Origin: Myrica gale
Taxonomy: Eukaryota > Streptophyta > Magnoliopsida > Fagales > Myricaceae
Length of the DNA stretch: 64,000 bases
Assembly: GCA_963930655.1 (NCBI GenBank)
Contig: OZ005617.1
Coordinates: forward strand, 17,224,068-17,288,067
Direction of reading: 5' to 3'
Of the stretch, positions 54,481 to 64,000 are shown in pieces. Below the pieces are notes generated by a model that was not told where the DNA came from, ran no database searches, and was given only the letters and a program-made list of their open reading frames with translations. Made by a program: the position numbers and the translations under genes. Each line of letters begins with the position of its first letter. Position 1 is the stretch's first letter.

Positions 54481-54905
54481 TCAAAAAAGTAACTAGAAAA
54501 CTCATACAAATTTTATTCCAATCCACAAACCAAAAAGTCTTCCCCTCTTATTCTCCGAGTCATTTTTCTATAAGATGATATAAAGAAATTTTTATTGGTG
54601 CCACCCTAAATTTAGGACAGTTGGAGGTGTTACTCCTTATTAATAATATTATTAAAAAAATATCATATTAAGTCTCATATATATGAATAGAAATTAAATT
54701 AGATCTTATAACCTTTAGTTTATTTTATTATGACCCTTAAATTTTTAAACCTCCATTGAATTTGTCTTAAAGAGGCATTCTGGTAATTTTGTTTTGTATA
54801 GTTTAGCAGATAAATTGAATGAAAGACAAATTTAATTATATTGTACCATGTGTTCACCTGTTATTATAATATTATGAGAGTACGAATAATTGATTGATTG
54901 TCATA

Positions 54906-55102
54906 GGGTGAATTTGTGTTGTAAAATTTGTGTGTTGTTAAAATTTTAGGTATTGGGTTTAGTGAAAAAGTGAAAAGAGAGATAATTTTTTATATTTTTT
55001 GTAGTGAAAAGTTATGATTTGATGGGAGAGAGAGATTATATTGTAGTATTTTATTGTGAGAGAGTGTAAAATTTTGTAAAATTTTACCTGGCAAACGGAC
55101 CC
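54906..55102. mobile_element. Tourist-like MITE, copy 3 (inverted)
   Basis: A 197 bp element, GGGTGAATTTGTGTTG...GCAAACGGACCC, is flanked by ata (54903-54905 and 55103-55105). Its sequence is the inverse of copies 1 and 2, including gatttgatgggagagagag and ttgggtttagtgaaaaagtg. Confidence 0.75.
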
Positions 55103-56139
55103 ATAGTGTCGTTGGGTATGGAAGTTCCCCACGTTACGATGGATTGATTTAAGAAACTTCAAGGATATGTTCGGTTTGAGTAAAAATGTAGGATTTTAGA
55201 GAAATTGTGAATATTTATGTTGAATAATGTTTTTATTGTTGTTTGTGTAAAGTGGAGAGAGAAACGATTTGATGTAATTGTTTAATAAAAAGGTATTGAA
55301 GTTATGTGAAAAAAGTATAGAGAGAGAATTTATGTTGAATAAAAAAGTAAAAAGTTGTTGGAGATTGTGTAAAATTAATTGATATTTGAGTTTAAATTCT
55401 GAATATGTTCCGTGGTAGTACTGTTAATGTATTTAAATCCTAAAAAAAATAGTAGGAAAAAAAAATCTTGGACTAATCCTTAAAAACTTAAAAAAAAATT
55501 TAAAAAAGTCACTTCTGGGCCCATACTGTGTTTATCCTTAGGCAGATCAATTTATATATATATATATTGTCAGCTTTTATCCATTACTTATATTCTTCTG
55601 GAAACCAAGCAATCGTCAATCATATTCAATTAACAAGACAGCAATTACATATCGGCAGAGGAAAGAAAGAGTACAAAAGGATAATCTTCTTTATCATAAC
55701 AAATAGAGCCTTCCTTTTTCACCTAAACAATTTATTTTTGGTCCCCCCAACTACTTTTTTCCCCTAAGTGGTCCCCAGCTATTTCTTTTTTAGAGAGATT
55801 GACATTTCATCTAGTTGAATTACCTATTTAACCCTTTATGGGTTTTTTTTTTCCTTTCAAATTCTTTACACTTGAAGAATGACAATTGCACTACGCAACC
55901 CTTCTCATCTAATACATTTATCTCAAGTAGGAGTGCTCGATAAATAATTATTTTAAAGTATTGTATAACTAGTACATATATCATACACCTCAGTGTCAGG
56001 TCTGTTAAAGGCTTTAAATGTAATCAACAATATGATTATCGTATCCACCTATTAACTTTTATTTATATTTTTCTGTTGATCGAATTTCAATTAAAAAAAG
56101 AAGAACACAAGAAGGAATGAAAAAGAAAATGTTAATCTT

Positions 56140-56420
56140 TAGGGGTTGACCTGAGTGGTGAAAGTTTGGGGCCTAGAAGTTTGCTACCCCTGAGATTCCA
56201 AGTTCGAATCCTCTCAGCCCAAACAACTCATTGAGACCAATCCCTCAGCGAGCTAGACTTAACTGGCATGTGTGGTTTGGGAGGGTTGCACGGCCCGAAG
56301 TTTACTGTGGCATTAAGCCCACCTCATGCATATACTGGGTCAGATTCGTCCGAACTCGATGCACGTGATTGAATGTCCAAATTTCTCTCGTCACCAAAAA
56401 AAGAAAAAAAAAGAAAAGAA
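56140..56420 (+). mobile_element. tRNA-derived SINE, family B
   Basis: A box-like tgacctgagtggtg lies near 56147-56160 and the B box agttcgaatcc at 56201-56211. The body is tRNA-unrelated, and the 3' end is an A-rich (aaaaaag) tail near 56395-56420. A related copy lies inverted at about 54.3-54.5 kb. Left border is approximate. Confidence 0.7.
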
Positions 56421-56800
56421 AAATGTTACATACCTAATAAAGTTGAACTAGGGGCATTTATGGGTGACCAAATCCAGGAGACTATAACGTAAGACCAACC
56501 AGAGTTGCAATCCAACCGTATTACTCTCTCTCTCCATCTGATATATATCTTTCTTTCTTTCTTTTTGGACTTTCTTCGTTTTTATCCGTCCAATAGCTTC
56601 CTTTGTTGAACGAACAATCATCAATGAGAAAATATACAAACACCGACCCAAACGGAAACTCCAATTATTTTTATATTATTTTCCACATACTTTTTCTCAG
56701 TCCGTTTTCTGAACCCATTAAAGCACCTCACAAATCTCACCAGTTTCGAACCTAACAGTCTTTAGCATTTTTTCCTATGATAGAAGAGTGAATTCTTTTC

Positions 56801-59513
56801 AGTAATATATTTTTTATCCTTCGTACGGCTGTTGTCGTTGCTTCGAGGATCTGTTTGGTTGCTGAGAAAATCTAAGGACGTGAAGTGGGTGCTCGTGATC
56901 TTTCTTGGTATATCGCCGGTTCAAACTTGAATCTGCTTCTGTGGGATGATGCAGTTGTCTTTTCTTCTCTTCTGTCTTTGATTTCTTTTGCGCTAAACAG
57001 GAATGCCATTGGTTATCGGATTTGCGTGTGATTTCTTCGCGGAATATTGATCGTTACCGCTATCGAGCAGCAAACTGGAAGCTCCGTTGCTGGATCAGTT
57101 TGATCTTGTCTCAGGTAATTAAATCTCTCTCTGCGTGTTCCTTTGGTCCCATGGGGTGGTATGCCATGTATGCCTGTATCTACGTAGTGTCTGTATATAT
57201 ATGTCACCATGTATGAGTGTCTCTAAAGCGAGCTGAAGGGACATGAGTCAGGAGAGATATTCTTCCGCAAAGTGGATACGGGTCGTAAATGGAGCCTTGA
57301 AAGAAGATAATTTGAAGACATTCAACTATTTTTCACGGAAATAAAAATATTGCACGTGAATATTTTGAAATGTATAATTCAGTCATCAGTCATGGCATAC
57401 GTCGCGGTTAGGGTAATTTTGTTGCTTTTGATTCCACTTTTTGTAGTAGATGGAGCCCTCGTGTCCTCCATGGAAAGGGTCGTTTTTTTTTAATAGGTTG
57501 GTTAATTACATTTTGTAGTTCATATTTGATATAAATAAGAACTACTTAATCAGCGGAATCCAATTCATTAATCACAAACATCATACTCGTTCGTTAGATT
57601 GAATATATGACATCTCCACGATCAAAAGATGGATAAGGTGATTCAGTGGTCTTGGTGGAAGCCTGTGGTTGAAGTATCGTATTGAAGAATCTATTGCGAT
57701 TGCTTTTGATATTCGAAGAATATTCTTCTCCATTCCACTGGTTCCAGAAATTTTGCCCCGATCCTGATTTTATAGGAAATTTATTCAGACGTAAGTAGCA
57801 GTAATGTGGAGGTTTCATGTATAAAGACGATGAATCGTAGAAAAGAATGAAACAAGGCTCTTCAGTTGCAAATTCACCTAAAATCTGTGTACGTTGACAT
57901 ACGTGTTTGCATATGTTTCTCTTTTTAGTCTTTCTTTCTACTGCTAATGTCAATAAAATTAGATTGATGTGAACTCTTTTTTGTTGATGGTTTGAACAAT
58001 AGATGATCTATATTTTGGGCTGGCATAGATTGTCTCTTGGATGAGTTTCTTGAAAGGAAGTCACCTCAAAATTGTCCTCTACTGTTCACAGATTTGAAAG
58101 TCTTAACCTTGAGCGCTGACCGTGTTCCACATGTCTTGGAGAAATGAATGCAACTTTTTTTTTGTTTATACTACAATGGAATATAAGACATGAGTCAAAA
58201 CATTCTAATCGTTGCAATATCTGATGTAGTTGGAGCTACAGTTGTAATGATTTCTGTTAGGAAGATTGTGTCCCTCTGACAGCTTTAATCTGCTTATTAA
58301 TGTTCATGGCGTTACAGCTCTGTTTCTCCTTAGCTCTTCATCTTGATCGATATTTAACATATGCACTGGATATGAGCAAAAAGTATCTTGATCAACGAGG
58401 TAGACTTTATAACTATGCCACACTTCAAGAAATGAAGTGTAAGAGCATATATCTCTTGTGCCTTTTGACAACCTTGATTTGCAATTAACCATCAGAAGAC
58501 ATTACATCTAAATTTGAACCTGTTGGTAAGACCAGATTCCTCTTGATAGCTTCAAAGGCCTCCTGGTGCCTTTCTTCCCATACGAATTCCTCTGACCCTT
58601 TCAGTTTCAGCAAGGCAGAAAACACATCACGTCTTCCTGGCTAAGTTAGAGATGAACCTTCGTAGAAAATGAACCTTCCCTAACAATCGTTGCAGTTCCT
58701 TCTTATTGCTCGGTGGGGCAGCTTCCATGATGGCTCGGGCCTTGTTCTTATCAACCTCCACTCCCCTTTGGTGGACGAGGAAACCCAGGAAGTTTCCAGC
58801 CGAAAGCCCAAAAGCGCACTTGAGCAGATGCCTTTTTAGTGGATTGGATGTTTCTGCATTCGCTCAAATGTTCGCTTATAAGATAAAAGAAACTGGAAAT
58901 CTTTGATGGTACCTTAGCCAGGATCATCTGTTCCCCTTTTTTCATCTTAAATTTTAATGCAGCCAACAGAATACAACGTTCTGGCTTCGCTGTTCTTCTC
59001 ATGATCTCTTATTTCTCTTCCCAGTTAGTCTGGCCAGGTTCTGTTTGCGTATCAATAGGGAACTCTGATTCTGATGAGTTCCTAGTTGGGCATGTGACAG
59101 AGTGGGAGCTCTAATCATTACCGTAGCAAACATATTTTAGATCTGAGTCATTCATCTTATAGCAGAACAGTTGAAATAGTTGTCTTTAGTGAGTTTTGCA
59201 GTTTGTGTGGTTTTTGCTGACAGAGAAACTGTTGCGAAAATTAAAATGTATCATATCTTCGAACTAAATACTCCCGATATATAGATTTGGACGACTAGCT
59301 GACCATGAAGGTCCGTCACTAAAATATTTGCTTTTACTGAAGTTCATCTAACTGTGCAGGGTGGTTAGAAAATCTTTTCCAGCCTTCCTGAACGTATCTG
59401 GTTCTCTATTATTTGGACCCAATTGCCATCATTTTGGTGGAAAAGTCTCCATCCTTCATTGTTCCAAACCTTTTGGATTGAACAGACGGATATATGATCT
59501 CCTACTGGCAATC
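56801..59513 (+). other. Probable 5' leader and leader intron of the TPS gene
   Basis: A CAG|GTAATT donor at about 57114-57120 and a TGTGCAG acceptor at about 59359 would join a leader exon near 56.8-57.1 kb to the coding exon. That arrangement is usual in plant class II TPS genes. The intron contains an inverted Ty3/gypsy fragment. Confidence 0.45.
58530..58850 (-). mobile_element. Ty3/gypsy reverse transcriptase fragment
   Basis: Read on the minus strand, the segment gives KCAFGLSAGNFLGFLVHQRGVEVD and downstream EEFVWEERHQEAFEAIK, the end of a gypsy RT and the start of its RNase H. It is broken by frameshifts and lacks LTRs nearby. Confidence 0.75.
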
Positions 59514-59535
59514 ATGGTGTCAAGGTCTTACATGA
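59494..59535 (+). promoter_or_regulatory. Upstream ORF overlapping the TPS start codon
   Basis: An ATG at 59494 opens a 13-codon frame (MISYWQSWCQGLT) that ends in TGA at 59533-59535, overlapping the main ATG at 59514 in a different frame. Overlapping uORFs generally lower main-frame translation. Confidence 0.5.
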
Positions 59536-62416
59536 GTTTGTTGGAATTGGCATCTGGGGACATGTTGAATTTCCCTCAGACTCCTAGAAACCTTCCGAAG
59601 GTGATGACCGTTCCAGGAATTATTTCTGATGTAGATGGTGGTGCAGGTAATGAAGATAGAGATGTTCCCTCCTCTGAAACCCGTGAAAAGAAAATTATAG
59701 TGGCAAATTTTCTCCCTCTACATGCTCAAAAAGATCAAGAATCTGGCGGATGGTCTTTTAGCTTTGATGAGGATGCACTTCTGTTACAACTTAAGGATGG
59801 TTTCTCATCTGAGAGTGATGTTGTTTATGTGGGATCTCTGAAGGTTGATGTAGATGCGAGTGAGCAAGACGAAGTTTCCCAGAGACTGCTAGAGGATTTT
59901 AATTGTGTCCCAACATTCCTCCCTCCTGAGCTCCAGAAAAAGTTCTATCATGGGTTCTGTAAGCAATATTTGTGGGCCCTTTTTCACTACATGCTACCCA
60001 TCTCCCCAGACCACAGCAACCGCTTCGACCGGATGCTTTGGCAGGCTTATGTTTCTGCAAATAAAATCTTTGCAGATAAGGTTATGGAGGTGATCAATCC
60101 TGAAGATGATTATGTATGGGTTCATGACTATCATCTTATGGTTCTACCTACATTTTTGAGGAAGCGTTTCAATCGTGTTAAGCTTGGGTTCTTCCTTCAT
60201 AGCCCATTTCCCTCATCTGAAATCTACAGGACTCTGCCCGTCAGAGATGAAATACTGAAAGCACTGCTTAACACAGATTTGATTGGTTTTCAAACATTTG
60301 ATTATGCTCGCCACTTTCTCTCTTGCTGCAGTAGAATGCTGGGCTTGGAGTATGAATCCAAGCGGGGCCACATCGGACTTGAATATTTTGGACGCACAGT
60401 GTATATCAAAATTTTGCCCGTGGGAATTCATATGGGTCGACTTGAATCTGCATTGAATCATCCTACTTCTTCTATCAAGGCCAAAGAGATCCAGGAGCAA
60501 TTCAAGGGGAAACGGCTTATTCTTGGTGTTGATGACATGGACATATTCAAAGGCATCAGTTTGAAATTATTAGCCTTGGAGCAGCTTTTGCAGCAGCATC
60601 AAGAGTTGCGTGGCAAACTTGTCCTGGTACAAATTATAAATCCTGCCAGGAGCACAGGAAAGGATGTTCAGGAGGCAAAGAGGGAGACATACATGACTAC
60701 CAGAAGGATAAATGAGATTTTTGGCTTTCCAGGCTATGAACCAATTATCCTGATTGATCGGAAGGTCCCTACCTATGAGAAGACTGCCTATTATGCTTTG
60801 GCAGAATGTTGCATCGTCAGTGCTGTGAGGGACGGTATGAACCTAGTCTCCTATAAGTATACCGTTTGTAGGCAGGGAGCTGCAAAGATGGATGAAACTT
60901 TGGGCATTGCTTCTGGTTCTCCTCGTGTTAGTACACTTGTTGTATCTGAGTTCATAGGATGCTCACCATCACTAAGTGGCGCAATTAGGGTGAATCCATG
61001 GGACATTGATGCTGTAGCTGATGCACTAAATTTGGCCATCACAATGCCTGATCTAGAGAAGCAGTTGCGGCATGAGAAGCATTTTCGTTATATTAGCTCT
61101 CACAATGTGGCTTATTGGTCCCGCAGTTTTCTGCAGGACTTGGAGAGAGCATGCAAAGATCACTATAGTAAACGTTGCTGGGGCATTGGCTTTGGTCTGA
61201 GTTTTAGAGTTTTGTCTCTATCTCCAAGCTTTCGGAAGCTTTCCATTGACCATATTGTCTCTGCATATAAGAGGACGGAAAGAAGGGCTATATTTTTGGA
61301 TTATGATGGAACAGTAGTACCCCAATCTTCAATTATTAAAACCCCAACTCGTGAAGTTATCTCTGTTCTGAACAAGCTATGTGATGACCCAAAGAACACT
61401 GTGTTTATAGTCAGTGGTAGGGGCAGAAGCTCTTTAAGTGAATGGTTTTCTCAATGTCAGAATCTGGGTATTGCGGCTGAGCATGGATTCTTCATAAGGT
61501 ATCTCCTGGTGATAAGCAGGGGCACTAATATTTTCTTTAACTTGTTTTCCTAAGAGAAATGGCAGTGTTTTAATGGTTTGGAGACCATATTAGCCTTTCC
61601 TAATATGCTATTTGGTTCCATATGTGAATGCTAATTTTAGGTGCATATCTGAATTTGTTGTGGCTCCTTAATCAGGGCAGTGATTTTCACGTAATTGGCA
61701 ACAGTGTTTTGTAATTTCCAATTCATTATGGTTCTTCTTGTAGGTGGAAGAGGACATCAAATTGGGAAACCAATCCCATAGCCATCGATTTTGATTGGAA
61801 AAGAATAGCTGAACCTGTAATGCAATCATATACAGAAACAACGGATGGCTCCTATATAGAGGCCAAGGAGAGTGCCTTGGTATGGCACCATCAAGATGCT
61901 GATCCTGACTTTGGATCTTGCCAGGCCAAGGAGCTTTTGGATCATCTTGAAAATGTCCTTGCGAATGAGCCTGTAGTTGTTAAGAGGGGCCAGTATATTG
62001 TTGAAGTAAAGCCTCAGGTATGCATGTTTTCTTCCTCTCGGTGCATCTCTGCTTGCTTCTTCAAGGTTCTAAAGTTGGCATATACATTGCAGGGAGTTAA
62101 TAAAGGGTTAGTCTCAGAGAAAGTTCTCTCCACAATGATCAGTTATGGAAAGCCACTGGATTTCGTGATGTGCATTGGGGATGATAGATCTGATGAGGAC
62201 ATGTTTCAAAGCATATCAACCACAGCTTATAGCTCATGTCTCCCTGAAGCTCCAGAGGTCTTTGCGTGCACTGTTGGCCAAAAACCTAGCAAAGCTAGGT
62301 ACTATCTTGACGATAGTGTGGATGTTGTGATGTTGCTTCAAGGCCTGGCCACTGCTGCAAATCTAAAGTCAAGGTCTAGTTCGCAAATTCAATTTTCTTT
62401 CCAAAGTACTGCTTAA
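59514..62416 (+). CDS. Class II trehalose-6-phosphate synthase (TPS8-11 type), three exons
   Basis: Coding exons 59514-61498, 61744-62017 and 62093-62416 join in frame for 860 residues. The start MVSRSYMSLLELASGD is the class II TPS signature; the open frame upstream of it lacks an ATG. An N-terminal GT20 domain covers about residues 59-545 (VWVHDYHLM, GFFLHSPFPSSEIYRTLPVR, AVRDGMNL). A C-terminal HAD/TPP-like domain covers about 590-835 (FLDYDGTVVP, SGRGR, and in exon 3 GDDRSDEDMF). Class II proteins mostly lack measurable TPS or TPP activity and act as regulators of SnRK1 and sugar/T6P signalling. The TPP DxD and GDDRSDE motifs are nevertheless kept here. No frame break is visible. Translation may be damped by the uORF at 59494. 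Confidence 0.93.
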
Positions 62417-63783
62417 GATGCAGGAACTGATGTAGGGATCAGAATCAATGTTGTGGGTATGGCCGAGTTCAAATGGAAAGCTATGTTCGATCACCTTTTG
62501 CTTCCTATGACATAGATGGACAAACTTTGGCAATTGGGATTGTTCTTCTGGTGATGTTAACTTATTCATTGGTGCAGCGCCTGGTTCCTTCCGAGAGGAA
62601 GACAAGCACCTGGGATTATGGTGGTCTGGAATTGTCGCTGACTGACATAGAATTCTTTTATTTATTTGAAAGGTGGTCTGGTCAGTGTATCTGTTGGCAT
62701 CTAGTAGAACCATTCATTAGAGGGGATTCCCTTTTTAGTACAAAGATCCAGATGTTACTTTCAGATATAGTCACCCAATACCAAAGAATTTCAACTGGTT
62801 TTACTCAAAGACTCAAAGTCATTCTCGTATGGAAGTGTTCCTGGTGCCAAGCTTTCAAACTGGCAATCCCAATGAGGATGGATGGTACTTTTTTACCGTC
62901 ATCCCCACAAAATGAACAGGTTCCTGGAGTGAGACATTGTTGATTGTAGATAAAACTTTCATACTTTTCAGAATGTCAGATCTTACTTCTCTTGTAATTG
63001 TTCTCTAATTACTCTCTTCTTTCCTCTTCTCTTTATAGATTCTACTGGCATGGTTATTATCAGTGAAGCACTTGAATAGCATGCCCAAAAAGTAAAATGC
63101 TCCTGTTGATCTGTTGGGCCTAGAAAACAGACCAAAAGGGCAAGGGCTACTATGGACCGTAGCGTAGCCCCGTTACAAAACGGAAATAGGGAGAGAATAT
63201 CAAATTTATAAAAAACAATGCTGAGATAATTTCCAAACTGGAAATTATTACCAAGATTTTTATCTACGTGGAACTACACGATCATGAGGTTGGGGATACG
63301 TTTGGTTTTTTTAGAGATAACTGTAAGTTAAAAAATTTTGAGATAAAAAAGAGTTATTGGAAAAATAAAGATAATTTATAAAAATAAAAAGTGAATAGAT
63401 AAAAAATTTGAAATGAATATTACTATAAAAAAAATTTATAGAAAGAAATATTATTTTTTAATTTTTAATTAGACGAAAATGTTAAGAGTGGTCTCGACAC
63501 TCACCACTTTTCCTTTAGTTTCTAAAATATATGGATACCTTAATCCTTTCTCAAATTAGCTAAAGTTGTGGGTAGAAAATTGACGATCAAGTAATGTAAT
63601 TTATTCGACGTCACTTCACCAACGCGTTACGAGTTACGGGAATATTGTACGTTTTCTAGGAAAATCGAAATCCAAAGGAAAGGGAAAGTGTCTTCTTAGG
63701 TTTTCACTTTGGTGAAGCAGAGGAGGAGACCCAGGTTTCGTAGTCAACACGAAGAAACAAACAAACAACCTGAAAGACGAAAA
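62417..63783. other. TPS 3' UTR and intergenic
   Basis: Several hundred bases of likely 3' UTR are followed by AT-rich spacer. No other gene is recognised. Confidence 0.5.
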
Positions 63784-64000
63784 ATGTCTTCTTGGCGTTT
63801 CACTTTTGTTGTCTCGGCCACTCTTTTCCTCGCGATTTTACCCTGTATTCAGGTAAAGAGTTTGTTATTGTGCAGTTCATTCTTTCTCTCTCTTGATTTG
63901 CTCGAAATGAAGAGTGGGGTAATCAACTAGTTGGTGTGGGTAAATCTTATTTCGTGCAGAAGAGTCACGCGGCAAATGAAGTGCATGAGGGGAGCTTCAA
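63784..64000 (+). CDS. Signal-peptide protein, first exons only (runs off the window)
   Basis: Exon 1 (63784-63852) codes 23 residues, MSSWRFTFVVSATLFLAILP and CIQ, a clear signal peptide with a hydrophobic core. A GT donor follows at 63853, and a CAG acceptor before 63960 opens exon 2 (KSHAANEVHEGSF...). The product enters the secretory pathway. The mature protein lies beyond the window, so the family cannot be named. Confidence 0.65.

Larger units (their letters stand above)
48754..56800. other. Long gene-free region with dispersed small elements
   Basis: About 8 kb of mostly AT-rich DNA without a convincing gene. It contains a possible hAT-like remnant (52020-52211), a bounded hAT MITE, a tandem duplication, one Tourist-like MITE and two SINEs, all listed separately. 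Confidence 0.5.

Noticed and set aside
62473-62943. 156-residue open frame downstream of TPS
   Set aside because: It lies in the likely 3' UTR and has no family similarity; codon use looks random.

Overview
This 64 kb window is nuclear DNA of a flowering plant, most likely a woody core eudicot; the species cannot be told from the sequence. The evidence is short coding exons joined by GT-AG introns, plant-only gene families (SWEET, ATL RING-H2, PUB U-box with ARM repeats, plant CNGC, class II TPS) and a typical plant transposon load (Ty1/copia, Ty3/gypsy fragment, LINE, tRNA-derived SINEs, Tourist-, Mutator- and hAT-type MITEs). There is no operon structure, CRISPR array or organelle-type gene order.

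Layout. 0.2-3.6 kb: Raf-like Ser/Thr kinase (+). 4.5-5.8 kb: SWEET sugar transporter (-), complete over six exons. 8.5-8.9 kb: intronless ATL-type RING-H2 E3 ligase (+). 10.6-12.7 kb: intronless PUB18/19-type U-box ARM E3 ligase (-) with three CACGTG boxes upstream. 13-17 kb: AT-rich repeats, with a MITE nested in another MITE, a SINE and a tandem duplication. 17.1-21.0 kb: the tiny DSS1/SEM1 proteasome-subunit gene (-), whose single coding intron carries a 5'-truncated LINE. 21.9-26.1 kb: a degenerate Ty1/copia element (-) with two 230 bp LTRs. 27.5-30.0 kb: a family-2 aldehyde dehydrogenase pseudogene (-), split by a hAT-like insertion. 31.7-36.3 kb: cyclic nucleotide-gated channel (-). 37-38.2 kb: two MITEs. 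39.1-42.7 kb: spermidine-synthase family gene (+), nine exons. 45.7-48.8 kb: conserved uncharacterised membrane protein (-). 49-56.5 kb: gene-free, with a hAT MITE, a Tourist-like MITE and two copies of a second SINE family. 57-62.4 kb: class II trehalose-6-phosphate synthase (+) with a long 5' leader. 63.8 kb to the edge: first exons of a secretory-pathway gene (+).

The genes are independent plant transcription units. Several (U-box, RING-H2, CNGC, SWEET, TPS, polyamine synthase) belong to families linked with stress or sugar signalling, but nothing in the sequence shows that they act together. No new multi-gene system was found. The most informative features are transposon junctions with readable target-site duplications, an amino-acid change beside the active-site aspartates of the spermidine synthase, an overlapping uORF at the TPS start, and seven unusually long G/C homopolymers. 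Exon borders were read by eye from reading frame, GT-AG sites and family similarity, without alignment or transcript data.
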